Below, piece after piece: positions 43,231-56,574 of a DNA stretch of 64,000 nt (position 1 is its first letter; each line of letters starts with the position of its first letter). Origin of the DNA: Buddleja alternifolia (Eukaryota > Streptophyta > Magnoliopsida > Lamiales > Scrophulariaceae). The notes beneath the pieces were generated by a model. The model did no database searches. It worked only from the letters and a program-made list of their open reading frames with translations, and was not told the DNA's origin. Both the position numbers and the translations under genes were made by a program. The DNA is taken from positions 23,073,022-23,137,021 of the forward strand of contig CM033399.1 in assembly GCA_019426215.1 (NCBI GenBank). Direction: 5' to 3'.

Positions 43231-46200
43231 GCTCAAGGTATGTTCTTTGTTGAAGTTAACTTCACTGTTAACAATACTTCTTGGGTTCTGAACACTGGAT
43301 GCGGTGTTCATATCTGCAATGATTTGTAGGTGATGAAAAGAACCAAGGAGCTAAGTAGAGGAGACATGACCCTGCGGATGGGGAATGGAGCATTGGTTGC
43401 TGCCAAAGCCGTGGGGACGATATACTTAGAGTTAGGAGATAGGAAATTAGTTTTACAATCCGTTTATTTTGTTCCTGAAATAATAAGAAATATTATCTCG
43501 ATTCCGGTTTTGGATAGAGAAGGATATTGTTTTGAGATTCGTAATAAAAGTTTGCTTTTGTTTTATGAATCGTCTCTTATTATGGAATCGAAAATAAAAG
43601 ATGGAATGTATACTATATCCCCAATAATTTCCAATCTCAATATTCAACAAAGTAACAAACGTAAACAAGATAATCAAGTAAGCACACAAATGTGGCACCA
43701 AAGACTTGGACATATTTCTAAAGAAAGAATTCGAACATTGGAAAAACATGTAGGTGTAAATGACTTAGATGAATTGTCAAGTTACGGTATGGACCAAGTT
43801 ACCGTTTTCAGGGAAAGCGGAACGAGCCACAAAACCATTGGACTTGGTGCATACGGACGTGTGCGGGCTAATGAGTGTTGGCACTTAAGGTGGCCAAAGC
43901 TACTTCATAACTTTTACCGATGATTATTCACGGTATGGTTATTTATATCTTATGAGATATAAATCTGAATCCTTTGAGAAGTTTAAGGAGTTCAGAAATG
44001 AAGTAGAGAAACAACTTGGTAGAAGTATTAAGGCTCTTCGATCGGATCGAGGAGGTGAATACTTGTCTATCGAGTTTCTTGATTATCTTAGAGAGAATGG
44101 AATTCTCTCACAGTGGACACCGCCCGGCACGCCTCAACATAACGGGGTAGCCGAGCGAAAGAATCGAACATTGCTAGATATGGTTCGATCCATGATGAGT
44201 TTCACTAAAGTTCCTAAGTCCATGTGGGGCTATGCTCTTGAAACGCCTGTCTATCTGTTGAATAGATCGCCTAGCAAGACGATGCCCAATACCCCATATG
44301 AAAGTTAGTGTGGAAAGATGCCCTCATATAATCATTTGAGAATATGGGGGTGTCCAGCTTATGTAAAGCATTTAGTGGGAGACAAATTGGACCCCAAGTC
44401 CTCTTTGTGCTATTTTGTAGGATATCCAAAGGAAACTATTGGATATTACTTCTACAGCCCAACGGAACAAAAGGTTGTTGTTTTGAGAAATGTCAATTTC
44501 TTAGAGAGGGGTCACGTTCTAGATAGAAAAGGGGAGGTTGTAGAACTTGAAGAGGTCCATGAGAATGGATCAAGTCAAGAAATACAAATTAACCCACCCG
44601 ACACCAACGAGGCTACATCAAGAAATACAAATTAACCCAACCTTTGAGGAGATCAACTAGGATCCCAAAGGAGCCTGAAAGATGGCTAGGCCTATTGCAA
44701 GAGGAGGGTACTCAAGATCCTCCTCTAGACTCTGATCCGAAAAGTTTTAAGAGTGCAATGTCTGACATTGATTCGAGAAAATGGCTAGAGGCCATGACAT
44801 CCGAAATGAACTCTATGTACTCCAACAAGGTATGGACCTTGGTTGACCCACCTGAGGGCATCAAGCCCATTGGCTGTAAGTGGGTCTACAAGCGAAAGCT
44901 TGAAGTCGATGGAGAGGTAGTAACCTATAAGGCTCGCCTCGTGGCAAAAGGATTTACTCAAAGACAAGGGATTGACTATGAGGAAACCTTCTCTCCAGTG
45001 GCTATGCTGAAATCCATTAGGATTATGCTTGCATTATCTGCATATTTTGATTATGAAATATGGCAGATGGATGTAAAGGCTGCATTCCTCAATGGAGAAA
45101 TTGAGGAAGAGATTTACATGCAACAGCCAGAGGGCTTTACATCCAAAGGGAGCGAAAACAAAGTGTGTAAACTCCAATGGTCCATCTATGGACTTAAGCA
45201 AGCTTCTCGAAGTTGGAACAAACATTTTGACACTGTCATACAAGAGTATGGATACATTCAAAACATTGAAGAGGCATGTGTGTATAAGAAATACAGTGGG
45301 AGCGCAGTCACGTTCATCATACTTGATGTCGATGACATTCTACTAATTGGAAATGATGTAGGGATGATGCAGTCAACTAAAGTATGGCTCTCTAATAAAT
45401 TTTCCATGACAGATATGGGAGAGGCGTCCTACATACTCGGTATGAAGATCTATAGGGATAGATCGAGTAGGATGCTAAGTCTCTCCCAATTTGCATATAT
45501 CTATCACGTACTCAAAAGATTTGAGATGGAAGAGTCCAAGGAGGGATTCTTGCCAATAGGACATGGTATCACACTTTCCAAGTCTATGTGCCCAAAGACT
45601 GAGGAAGAAAGAGTGAAAATGTCCAAAACTCCCTATGCTTCTGCGATAGGTAGTATAATGTACGCGATGATATGCACAAGACCCGATGTAGCTTATGCAT
45701 TGAGTGCGTGCAGTCGATATCAAGCGAATCCAGGCATGGCACACTAGAGTTCGGTGAAAACAATCCTTAAGTATCTAAGGAGAACTAAGGAGTTGTTCTT
45801 GATATACGGTCGAGGAGAATTAGAATTAGAGGGGTTTACTGATTCGAGTTTCGAATTCGACAAGGATGACTCGAAGTCGGTCTCTGGTTTTATGTTTCTG
45901 CTTAATGGCGGAGCGGTTAGCTAGAAGAGTTCCAAGCAAGCAACCATAGCCGACTCCACCACTGAAGCAGAATCCATTGCAGCAAATGAGGCTGCAAAAG
46001 AAGTTGTTTGGATGAGGAACTTCATCCAAGAATTGGGTGTCGTTCAAGCGGTTGGGTATCCAGTAACGGTAAACTGTGATAACAACGGGGCTATTGCGCA
46101 AGAAAAAGTGTCGAGGTCTCATCAAAAATCCAAACATGTTCTGAGGAAATTCCGATTGATACGAGAAATCATTGGAAGAGGCAACGTGCGAATGGAGCGC

Positions 46201-46311
46201 GTCGATACAGCGGACAACATAGCGGACCCACTCACCAAACCCCTTAGCCCAAAAGTATTCGAAGGACATCTTGGAAGAATGGGCCTTAAGTACTTGGGCA
46301 ATTGGCGCTAG
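43231..46311 (+). pseudogene. Copia pol (PR-IN-RT-RH), element C, broken
   Basis: Protease: WVLNTGCGVHIC, Asn in place of the catalytic Asp. TAG at 43327. Integrase: MWHQRLGH zinc site start, then frameshifts at about 43790-43930 destroy the CxxC part; FTDDYSRYG, LRSDRGGEY and VAERKNRTL follow. RT (about 44830-45500): MDVKAAFLNG, IYGLKQAS, but LDVDDILL in place of LYVDDILL (Asp codon 45325-45327). RNase H (about 45830-46300): FTDSSFE, EAESIAA, NCDNNGA, ADNIAD. Stops at 44306, 44633, 45745 and 45922; 44306, 45745 and 45922 fit TGG to TAG. It ends at TAG 46309-46311. Confidence 0.85.
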
Positions 46312-46314
46312 GGC

Positions 46315-46325
46315 AAGTGGGAGAT
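46315..46325 (+). other. Polypurine tract of element C
   Basis: AAGTGGGAGAT directly before the 3' LTR start TGTTAGAG, typical for copia elements. Confidence 0.75.
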
Positions 46326-48469
46326 TGTTAGAGTTAGTGCCCGACGCACCAATTATTGGGCGCCATTTTTTGTAGTAGTAACTCTAGAGTTGAACAATCG
46401 TTTTCTTATAAATAAAGTCAATCTCCTTTTATATGTGTGGCATGTCTTCATTCTTAAATTAGTTTTTACTTTAGCTTCGAATAAAGTCCGGAAGGATCAC
46501 ACATAGCTATGGGACATCATTGCTCATTGGGTGTGGCAATGATGGAATATGTTTCGAAGGCTGTGATCTTTAAACATTGTTCCAAGTCGTGAAAATGTTC
46601 ATCAAGATAAAGGGATATCGATGTAACCTAAAAGACTTGCTTATATGATCCATACTCTGGTAGAAATGTATCTCATTCCATAGATACTGGCACGGTGAAA
46701 GCCAATACATATATGAGGGTTGCCATTGTGGTAATGGGCGAACTGAACAACCCCATGGAAATTCCTGAAATGGATTCCCAGTCGAATGTGGAACTTCCAG
46801 TGGTCTTGTAGTATAAGAGTAATGCTTATGGACCTAAGATTCCATTGGATGACTTATGCGTAACCGCACATGTTCTTGATTTGTTACAAGATCACTTTAG
46901 ATAATCGAATATGGGCAAACTCAGACATGCACGTCTTACTTAGTAAGGCACGTGAGAATTAAGAGGAATCTATCTCTGACATTAGCCAGTCGGTTAATCT
47001 CCTATGGTTACATAGTGAATCGACTTAAGGAATCTTCGGCCGAAGTATGATATCTAAAGAGGCGTAGGGTTTCCTCGTTTAGATAGTCGAAGTCAATTTC
47101 ACATAACGTGGGAAACATAGTATTGAATTAATAGAGCTTCGACCTTAGCCAATGCTCTAGATTCAATCGGGAGATTAGATAGAGGGATCTTATTTATGCG
47201 AGGATCAAGATCGCAAAAGGCGTATCTTTACTTTCGTTTTATCTAGGTTTTCGGGACCCTATGCTAGGTGGGCAACCGCGATTTGTAAGTGCCGAGAATT
47301 AGCTTGGTGACTAATTCGAGCCTTGATTAAATCAAAGGATTGATTTAATCTAGTACTTTTCATTTTTGGAAGGTACACTATCACTGTGGGAAGGTGTACT
47401 TACTACTAGATAGAAACGAGCCTAAGGGGTCACACACAAACTCGAGAGAGTCACTGCTTGAATAGATGTGATTAATCAATTTTGAGGAAATTGAGGGAAT
47501 TAGGAAAGTGGAGTACTTTCCTAATATGGAATATAAATTAATTGAAGGATTCAATTAATTTTACTCTTTTAATTAATCTTGTAGAATTAATTAAATTAAT
47601 GGACCTAGTAGAGTCCATGTATTTTATTTATTATGGTGGAGCCCAAGTTAAATAAATAAATGTTGGAATTAATTGGTTGGATTTAATTTGACTTGTATTT
47701 AATTGATGGGTTGTGCCTATAATTAAATTGAGAAGTCAAAATTGAACCCTAGAATCCAATTGAATGTGTTGACCGATTTCTTGAGTGATAATAAGGGAAG
47801 GGGGCATTTTTTTTACATGTGGTGGAGAAGGAAAAGAGTTTTTCCCTTCTCCAAGTCTTCATAGGATAAGGATTACTAGAGAGTTTAGAAGAAAGGAAGT
47901 CTACTTTTCCTAATTGGACTCTAGGTAATCTTCACCTATAAATAAGAGAAGAAGGAGACTAAAAAGGATGATGATTTTTGCTGGAAAAATTCGCCCCTCC
48001 CTAGCTTCTAAAACCGGCCACCTTCTTTTCCCTTTCGAACAAGACGTCGTTCTATTCATGTGTTGAATTAAACGACTTAGAAAATATTCCTACCCTTCAT
48101 ATAATCAAGCCTAAGTTAAGCTTAGAATCGTTTTGTTGTCTAGCACGCAAGGCATGACGATTGGTGACTTGAACGAGGTGTGGATACATCTTAGAGGTGC
48201 GACGCTTGGAGCACTCTAAACCGGGAGATACGAAAAACGACGGGCAATTTCTCACCCAAGGGAAATTGTGTGGATTGGCACCACAGGGTTGTTGAGATCC
48301 AAAGTACGAGGTGAAATGAAATTTTCGAAAGGTATAATTTCGTTTACCTCGATATCAAATTCGATCGAACCAATTCCATATTCCTGTTTTCGGGTGGTTA
48401 TATGTTTTCTTTTTTAAAAATTTAATTTCCGCTGCCACGAGCCACCCGAGGGAATGAGTCAACCCAACA
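46326..48469 (+). repeat. 3' LTR of element C
   Basis: TGTTAGAGTT to CAACCCAACA, 2144 bp, the best reference for the family C LTR in this window. TATA box at 47937-47944. Confidence 0.9.
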
Positions 48470-49531
48470 CAATTTACCTGGTAGTGCCTTGGTTTCCTAC
48501 AATTATAACAAAGATTAGTTTTCATCTTTTGTTCATTTATTAACCTTGCAATGTGTGGTTTTGAGACCACTGGAGCTGAGAGATTTTGAGTAGACGCTTG
48601 GTACTGAACAAGTGCTTGGGGTGAAGGAACAGAATACTGAGGCGCTTGAAGCTGTTGTTGCATCGGAGAAGGTGCTTGATATGAACTTTGTCCTTGATTA
48701 TTGAAACCTTTTCCTTTCTTTTCATATCTCAAGAACTTTCTGAATCTATTCAGCAAAGCCAATTCCTCTTCTTCATTGATATCTAAATCCTTTCCTTTAT
48801 TGCCCGATTTGCCTTTGATTGATGCTGTAAGCGCTCCAGATTCAATCACCGGACTACTCACAACATCACTAGCAGAATTCAACTAGAACTCAAATGCTTT
48901 GAGCTCTGAAAAGGCGTCTTCTGGAGTTAGGTGATCAAGCATATTTGATTCTCTCATAGCAGTTGTCTTCATCAAGAATTTACTTGATAAACTTTTAAAG
49001 ATCTTAACCACCATTTCTCGATTCTGCAAATCCATTCCCAACGATGTAAGTTCTATAACTAGAGCTGTAAATCTTATATCTAATTGCTCTAAAGTTTCAT
49101 TGGGTAGCATCTTAAATCCGTTAAACTTTTCCTTGGCAGTGGAAAGTTTGTTTTCTTTGATCTGAGTTGTACCACCACAAATTGTAGCCAGCTTATCCCA
49201 TATTTCTTTAGTGGTTTTGCATGACTTGATCTTGTTGAATAGGTCGTCATTATCACCAATAGCCGTATACAGAGCGTTACGACCAACATTATCCAAATTA
49301 GCTCTTCGACGCTCATCTGGAGACAATTCTTGTTTCGGTTTTTTCAACGTAACCATCTGGAGTGTCTTCCGTGGCTCCAGGCGCTCTTGTGATAACTTTA
49401 TATATTTTGATTAGCCCATCTGAAATAATATCACACATGTCATCATCACATGAACAGAGATATGTAAATGCTTTGACTTTCCATGTCTCAAAATTTGACT
49501 CAGTTAGTTTAGGAACATTAGCAAATGCCAT
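48470..49531 (-). pseudogene. SIRE-type gag, N-terminal half, element B3
   Basis: ATG 49531 opens MAFANVPKLTESNFETWKVK. A frameshift near 49330 and a stop at about 48883 (GAG to TAG) interrupt it. It reaches CYNCRKPRHYQVNC at the zinc knuckle, where element C entered; the first five bases (48470-48474) are the target duplication. Unlike B2 and B4 it lacks the SLPVDS frameshift, reading SLSSKFLMKT in frame. Confidence 0.83.
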
Positions 49532-49614
49532 GTTTAAAATCTAAAGCAACTATGTTTGAAAAGGATCTAAACAAGCAGTTATGTTTGGAAATATTAAAAT
49601 TTCAACTTTTTACC

Positions 49615-49626
49615 GCTCTGATACCA
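49615..49626 (-). other. Primer binding site, tRNA-Met, element B3
   Basis: TGGTATCAGAGC on the minus strand, five bases from the LTR edge. Confidence 0.88.
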
Positions 49627-49631
49627 CTTGT

Positions 49632-51188
49632 TGGTCCCAAGTGGCATACGAAGGGTATAAAAGGGGGGGGGGTAAATAGATCCTGAATTCTTTTTCGACT
49701 TCAAAAGATTCGTATTAAAAGGATTTTGATGCTTGAAAAGTAGACGCTTGAAATGTCTAACACTTGACTTAAGCGTTCACTTAAAATATAGGCGATTTGG
49801 TGAAGCGTCTAACGAAGAATGTTTTTAGAAAGTTAACTTAGATTTCAAGACTTGAATACTACAACCAATAGGTTTGAGCGTTCACTTCTTTGATCAGTGT
49901 TAGCACAGCGGAATGATTTTTGGAGTCTTCTCTTTGAAAGCTTTAGCGTCACAGAAAGTGTATTTAGTTGCTTAGCGTTTGATTAAGTTTTAATTTATCA
50001 GTTTTATGATATGACAATATGAATGCTGAAAGTAAAGTAAAGAACAATATTTGTAAGGTTCGTTGGGTGGTGTAATCCCAGCTACGTCCTTTTTCTCCTC
50101 GAACACTTGGAGGCAATCCACTAAAATGATTCTCAAAAAATCACACAGAATCTTCTACAAATTAGGGAGAGATGGATGTCGTTGACTTGAGCTCCTTGAT
50201 CACACAGATTCTGCTCCAAATCACTTCAATCCCCTTGCTTCTTTCACCTAGAAATATGACAAGTATCCAACTTCGACTTCACACAGATCGCGAGGCTTGG
50301 ATAGGGTTTTTCTAAATGGTTTGTTTGATTTTGATAAAGTTCAAACAACTAGGAATATCTCAGTTGTAATGTGGGTTTCTCCGAAAAGAATGTTTGAGAT
50401 ATTGGTTGACTGTCTCAGGATTTGAAGAAAAGCAAATAGAATATTTTCTTGAGAATTCTGGCTTTTCTGAGATTGTAAGGAATGAGACTTCAATGCAACA
50501 ACAATTCGACTTGATAATTGCTCTCTATATGTTTGGCTTGTTGTTGAAGTCCTATTTATAGGCATTCTTGGAAAAAGTGTCTGTTTGACACATGCAAGAG
50601 CGCGTGTCTCTCACTTTCGCGAGTGAACAACTTTTTGTCCTTTTTCCTGAAAATCTGCTGCACAAAAATTGGTGTTGCAGTCTTTGAATAGTTGACAGTC
50701 CAATAGGGTGGCTTCTCCGTACGTCTGAAACTGCTTATAACATTTAATGCTCTTATCAGCATTTAATGCATTTGAATTAAATGCTCGTTAGCATTTAATG
50801 CTTTCAGAATATTTGCATTAAAACTCCTTCTGGACTTAAAAATAAATTCAGGTGAAATCACTCATTGATAGACGTTTATTCAACCTTGAATCACTTCTAT
50901 CCTATAAGGTGACGCTTGGTGTAGCAGGTCATTCTAGACGCTTGGAATCTTCGTCTTTATTCAGACTTCAGGCGCTTGAGTCTTCAAACTTTACTTCTGA
51001 TAAACTCACTCAGAACAAATCAGACGCTCAGTCTAAGACAACTTAACCTAACAATCTAGAATAAAAATAAAACAAAGCCTATTACAAATCTAACACTTCA
51101 AAGCTGAAAAACAAACTTACATATTTTGGGGTCTAACAAAAAAATATTTATTGTCATCATCAAAACATCTAACATGAAATTCCTAACA
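49632..51188 (-). repeat. 5' LTR of element B3, complete
   Basis: TGGTCCCAAG to CCTAACA, 1557 bp. TATA box (minus) at 50553-50560. A G-run AAGGGGGGGGGG-like stretch near 49665 is longer than in the other copies. The hairpin near 49790 is not conserved here. Confidence 0.88.
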
Positions 51189-51776
51189 GTTCTTCATATG
51201 AATGATTATTGTTGCTTTATGTCTTAATCTTGTTCTTAATGCTTTATGTGTTTGGCCAACATATGTATGATTTATTGCTTAAATTATAACACTCAGGAGA
51301 GGGTAATTTAAGGTGCAAGAGTGATTAATATATCTTTAAGTTGATGCTAGGGATGGCTACATATTCCGGATGCTGTTAGCCGGATTTAATCCGGATAATT
51401 TTAGTTTTTAATGCGTGCATTTAATTGATTGCCCCTAATTAAGCATCGTTACCAATACAAGGGATTGCTTGGTAATAATCTTAAGAAAAATTCCACCTTA
51501 GCAACAAACTGAAATACAAGAATACTTATATATTGAAAATTGATTGATTTTGTCTATGCATGTGCCTTAGTTGTTTTTCTCATATTTATTTTTTTCATAA
51601 ATCATAATCTTTGCTTAGTTTGATTATTTTATAATTCCTTGCTTTAGTTTCAGAATAGTTTAACTACTTGATTTAATTTTGCAAGTGCTAAAATTCTAGA
51701 TTCTTGGTAACGATAGCTGATTTCCAAATTTCACTTTATTACTACACATTAATCATGTCTCTATGCTATATAACAC
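51189..51776 (+). repeat. Divergent family D-like LTR piece
   Basis: Follows the end part of LTR D1 loosely: TTAAGGTGCAAGA, CATGTGCCTTAGT, an ATTCTAGATTC block and TTTATTACTACACA occur in the same order. It breaks into the gap. B3 lies next to it and probably inserted into it. Confidence 0.5.
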
Positions 51777-51906
51777 NNNNNNNNNNNNNNNNNNNNNNNN
51801 NNNNNNNNNNNNNNNNNNNNNNNNNNNNNNNNNNNNNNNNNNNNNNNNNNNNNNNNNNNNNNNNNNNNNNNNNNNNNNNNNNNNNNNNNNNNNNNNNNNN
51901 NNNNNN
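51777..51906. other. Assembly gap (130 N)
   Basis: A run of N. Sequence on its right side (to about 53500) has many small deletions against B2, as expected for low-quality sequence at a gap edge. Confidence 0.99.
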
Positions 51907-52167
51907 GTCATTTAGAACGCTTGGAATCTTCCATCTCATCAGACTTCAAGCGCTTGGTCCTTCAACTTAACTACTAATAGCCCTCACTCCAGAAATTTCA
52001 GACCGCTCTCTAAGAGTTACTTCCCCTAACAATCTAAACAGAAATGAATTAAGGCCTATTACAATTATAACGCTTCAAAGCTCATGCAAGATTCTACTAA
52101 CTCACATTACATATTTTCCATACAATCCTAATTGCATCATCACAACTCTAACATGAACTTCCTATCA
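51907..52167 (-). repeat. 3' LTR of B4, inner end only
   Basis: Matches about 13375-13636 of the B2 LTR with many small deletions, ending CCTATCA. The polypurine tract (AATTTCCCCTTTTGATGATGG, complement) follows at 52168. Confidence 0.8.
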
Positions 52168-52386
52168 AATTTCCCCTTTTGATGATGGCAATACTTACTT
52201 CTTATAGTTTCAGAGTTAGACAGCCAAAATGAAAGTTAGCTTTGGTTAGTAATAGTTAGTTACGCTTCAGCGATGTTTCAGTTTCAGCTGAGAATGCATT
52301 TTGTATATATCAATGGTCACAAGCATTTTTACAACTAAACAAGGTTACATAAGAGACAAGATATAGATAATGCAAATCAAAAATCC

Positions 52387-55300
52387 TTAACGACTTAGTC
52401 TAACTGTATATCGCTTGGTCTTTTAGCTCGGATAGCTTCATTTAGTTTATCTTCCAAAGTCATCATCGCTTCATGATCTTTGTCGATTATGAGCTTATTC
52501 TATTCCTTTTGTCTCTTCTTGAAGCAGTAAAGTGTTTGTTCCATCAGTTGGATCAATACCCATATACCTTAGGCAAATTTTGAAAGTTCGGTTGAAGTCA
52601 GTCATCTGTCTCTCTTCACTAAAATTCTTGGATCAGTAGTTCTGGAATAGATGCTCTTTGAAGAGGGATGTCAAACTGTTCAAGCCGTGCTTTAGAAAGT
52701 ATTGGTAGACTTGGATACAGTGCTATTGGAGGTTCTCTTAGCGTTCTACTAGGCGCTCCACCAGAATCCTTACCCTATAAGCAGTTATCCAAGATGGGAG
52801 TCCTAAGCGCAGAAAGAGGAGATATTTGCTGACGCTTCGGCAGTGGAGAAGGATCTTGAGCTCTTGAACTGGATGCTCTTTTCTTTTCTCTCTCCTTTCT
52901 CTTCTCTTCCCCCTTATGCCATCATCAGCCTTTAAAAAATGCTCAGTGAGTAGGTTGACTTGATTAGCAATCTAAGACATTGACGCTGAAAGATCATCAT
53001 ACGCTTGTCGAAATGTTCCTGCATTGCGAGTAGTTTGGCGCTGGTAGCATCATTGGTATCTTGAAATTCTTTGCGACACTCAACAACGACCTGAGCAGAA
53101 TTGTGCATATGAGCAATCTGAGCATTCAAGTTTGAGACTCAATCTTGCCAAATCGGTCTTAATCCAGTGGAGGGATTCTTCTTCTGAGTAGCATTTACTC
53201 ACCTCCTCTAAGATGTTTTTAACTAAGGCCAAAAATTTGACTCACATCCGATGGAACCGCTTGGGTAGCCGGTCGCTTGAATCTGGATGTGATCAAAAAC
53301 TATACCGCGTACACATCAATTTGAAGATCCTCAGCAATCTCAGCACCAACTTGTTCAGAAACGTCAGGATTATCCGCTGGTGGAGACGCTTGAACATGTC
53401 CTCAGCATACGCTGGAAGACTTGCAACTTCTGAAGTGGACGCTAGTGCAGACTCATTATTAGTTTGATAGGGGCTTCCTCAATTACTGACTCCTTTTGGC
53501 GAAAATCATCGAATTGGAAGTTCCAATTGGCGAGATTTGCATAAGAATCTGAAGCAGCTTCTAGAAGTTCAGTCAAATGCTGACGAGGAACGCAAGTACC
53601 TTGGATAAATGTGTGAATTGTACTATCTATGGCCCTGATGTACATAGGTCCAATGATATCCAGCACATGATTCAGAAAGACTTTGGATGGCGTTTGGCAA
53701 ATGGAGAAGATCGCATCTGAGCAGTAATCCCTGGAAAATCCAATCAGCCTATCTGTTGGAAGAAGTTGGAGACGTTGAGATTCAGGTACATACGAGTTGT
53801 AGTACTCTTCCAAGTAGGGATAGATAGCTTGAGCCAGTTCCTGATTTTTTTCCAGCAATGAGAGGACAAACTTATAGTGATTGAGTACCTCTTTACGGAT
53901 AGAAGGGAGTCCCTTTTTTTTCCTCGAAAGGGATTAATTACTGAGCCGTTCCATTGATTGAGATTTGCAGTGAAGATTCTGTCGAAGTAAGATAGAGGAG
54001 TCATAATCTTCATCATCATGTTAAAGTTATCATCGCAGTGGCTTGGGGAAAAATTCAAGCTAGATATTGAAGCACTGCCACTGGTTGATATCTGATCTTT
54101 GAAGTGAAGAGGAGTAATGGACAGTCTATGAAGCTCTTGACGTAAACACTACTCAGTATGATGTCGAATTATTGGGAGCTTGAGAACAGGTCCAACTCCC
54201 TGTTGACGCTTCTTCAGGCAATACTTGACAAACTGACGCTTCTTGTCATGCATGCCTATGCCAAATAAATAAGGTGCTTGAACTAACTCTGTGAATGTAT
54301 ATCTATGGCCCACATAAGCTTCAACCCAGTTGACTTCAGCCATACAGTAAGTTGTTCCAGCATTAGCCATAGCTCGAATGCCTTCATGGTGAATATCTCT
54401 GATGGATTCAAAGCGATACCTATCAGCCTGATAGCTAGCATTCCAGACGCTGTCAAAGTATGCATTAGCTTCTGATTGAATCACATCCGTTAGAGATTCT
54501 AGACGCTCACCGGCATGAACTCCTTTATTCTTCCATAACCGAAGTGGATTGATAGACTGCAAGTTCTCTTCATTGTTGGCTATGTGAGGAAAATGAGTGT
54601 AGCCTTCTCTGTTCAAGACTGCCTCTGACGGATTGAGAAAGGTTGGGCGAAAAGGATCATATACTCGAATGTTGTAGTCTCTTAGAGCAAAATCGGTTAA
54701 CTTAATGTGCCCATAATCTAGGTAGTAAGCCAGATCCACATCATACCTAGGAGTTCTACCTCCTTGTCTATCTTGTTGAAGAATAAGAGAAAACGGTATC
54801 TGACCAAGAGATTTACCGAGTTGAACGACCAGATAGTATTTTCTCTCAATTTCTATCAGCTCAGTGTTGAACACTATATCCCTGATCTTACTGTCAATAT
54901 CAATCAGTAGGGCAATCTCATTCTCAGCAGCAATGTATCTTTCTTCTTTATATCCTGGTGGGATGAAATCTTCTTCAAGTGCTGGAGGCATATAATTGAT
55001 TGAATGATCAATCATCTTCAGTGGGTCCAGCTTGAAGAAATGCCTTGGCTTTGTAATGTCCTTAGCAATGCTCTTACCTTCTGAGCATGCCTCTGTTATA
55101 GCCAGAACAAAGGTTGACTCTTGAACCTCTTTGGGAGCAGGTTCCTCGACTTCAATTGCAAAAGCTTCTGCGGCAACGTCTTGGGCAATAGTCACAATAT
55201 TTGTCATCTCAACATCCAGATGGACGTCTGTTGATGTTTCAGCAGCAGCTGGAACTAAAGTTGTAGTACAAGAATTATCCTCTATAAGAGCAGGATCTTC

Positions 55301-56574
55301 TACAGGTGTAGGAAAAGGAATGCTGCGGGAAGAAATAAACTTACCCTGAGAACTTGTCTCAACAGCAACTTGAGCGCTTGGCTTAAAAGCAGCAGCTTGA
55401 GCGCTTAGCTCAAAAATAGCAGCTTGAGCGCTTGGCTCAATCATCTCAGGCTCTTCAGGAACAGGAGCAGCTTGACACTTGCTTGTCCTGGAACGCTTAA
55501 AGATCTTCTTAATGTTGACTCCTTTAATGAGCTTTAGCGTTTGAGCGGGAGGAACAAGAACTGGTTCCCCAAATTCGATTTGTTTAATTATACCTTCCAG
55601 CTTCCTCCACTTGATGAGAGGTATTTTGTCCTCTGCATCCTCATCAGTTTCCTCATCATCCTTTTGAGGAGAAGGAGCAGCTTGAACCTTGGGCTTTCTG
55701 GGAGCCTTCTTCTTAGTAGCAGTCGGACGCTTAACGACTTCTTCTAGAACTGGAAGCTCAGCTTCCTTATCAGACGCTTGACGTACTTCTAGACGCTCAG
55801 ATAGTTGTCTAGCAACACCACCAACTTTGGAAGGATTGAAAAGATTGTTTTGCGAATCCTTCTTCCCAGCAACTTGGCCTTATTCAGTGGTTGACCAGAC
55901 GATTAGACACACTCTGATCGATACAATAGATTGCTCAAAATAAGCCCATAAGGTTTGTTTGGGGCGCTTAAACAGTCCCGAAACCTTCCAAAAATATACT
56001 CACTCCAGTTGATCTTGATGTGGAGGAGTATCGTCGTCGTCATCTGAAATTGCATTGGGTTCACCTTATCAAAGGTACCCACTCTGCATTCTATGATCTT
56101 GCTGCAGAAATCAGCCATTAGTCGGTATTTGGATACAAGTTCTTTCTCTTTAAAGTGTTGTCTATATGGTATTCCGTCGTCAGCACTCATAGTATTCCAT
56201 GCTTCCTTGATTTGTTCTAAAGTAACGCAATCGAATGCCTCACCCTCATTTGGAAGATTAAAGTTTTTGGCAATGGAGGCGGCAGACAGTACAAATTCCT
56301 TGGGTAACTCTTTCTTGGACAGAGGAATAAGACAAGAGATAGACTTCTTGTCTGCGGATAGTTTAGCAGTCTTCCAGAAGGTGTCGACTTCCATTGGAAA
56401 CAGGTAGGAGTATTGTGTTAAGAAAGTTTTGAGCCCAACCTTTGTTACCAGATCCATCATATCAGTTAGGTTGATCTGAGGTTGCTCATAAAGAAATTTC
56501 AAGTCGACAACAAGGCCTTCAGTAACCTTGATGGTAGGCTCGGCAGAAGTAGAAACAGATTTCTTTGGTGCCAT
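52387..56574 (-). pseudogene. Additional (env-like) ORF, element B4
   Basis: ATG 56574 (MAPKKSVSTSAEPT), stop TAA 52387-52389. It shares with B2 the TAA after LYRSECV (55903), the next frameshift, and the TAG after RHHTE (54149). Unlike B2 it keeps the frame at the linker-to-repeat join near 55525. It has one 27-bp repeat unit fewer than B2. Single-base losses from about 52500 to 53470 and near 53910 break the C-terminal part and look like sequencing errors near the gap. Function unknown. Confidence 0.75.

Larger units (their letters stand above)
40722..48469 (+). mobile_element. Ty1/copia element C, nested in B3 gag
   Basis: Two LTRs of about 2.1 kb, gag and pol in between, polypurine tract, and a 5-bp CAATT duplication. 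It entered B3 in the zinc knuckle. The end of the 5' LTR, primer site and first part of gag are deleted, so this copy cannot replicate by itself. The LTRs differ by a few percent by eye, so the insertion is not very recent. Confidence 0.9.
36878..51188 (-). mobile_element. SIRE-type element B3, with internal deletion and nested element C
   Basis: Reading leftward: intact 5' LTR (49632-51188), primer site, gag N-terminal half, a nested copia C element (40722-48469), gag C-terminal half, protease, integrase, the first part of RT, then a deletion of about 3.1 kb by comparison with B2 that joins RT to the middle of the additional ORF. The rest of the additional ORF and the 3' LTR are missing. Confidence 0.85.

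Noticed and set aside
51704..51970. Reading frame across the N gap
   Set aside because: It runs through 130 unknown bases and joins unrelated repeats.
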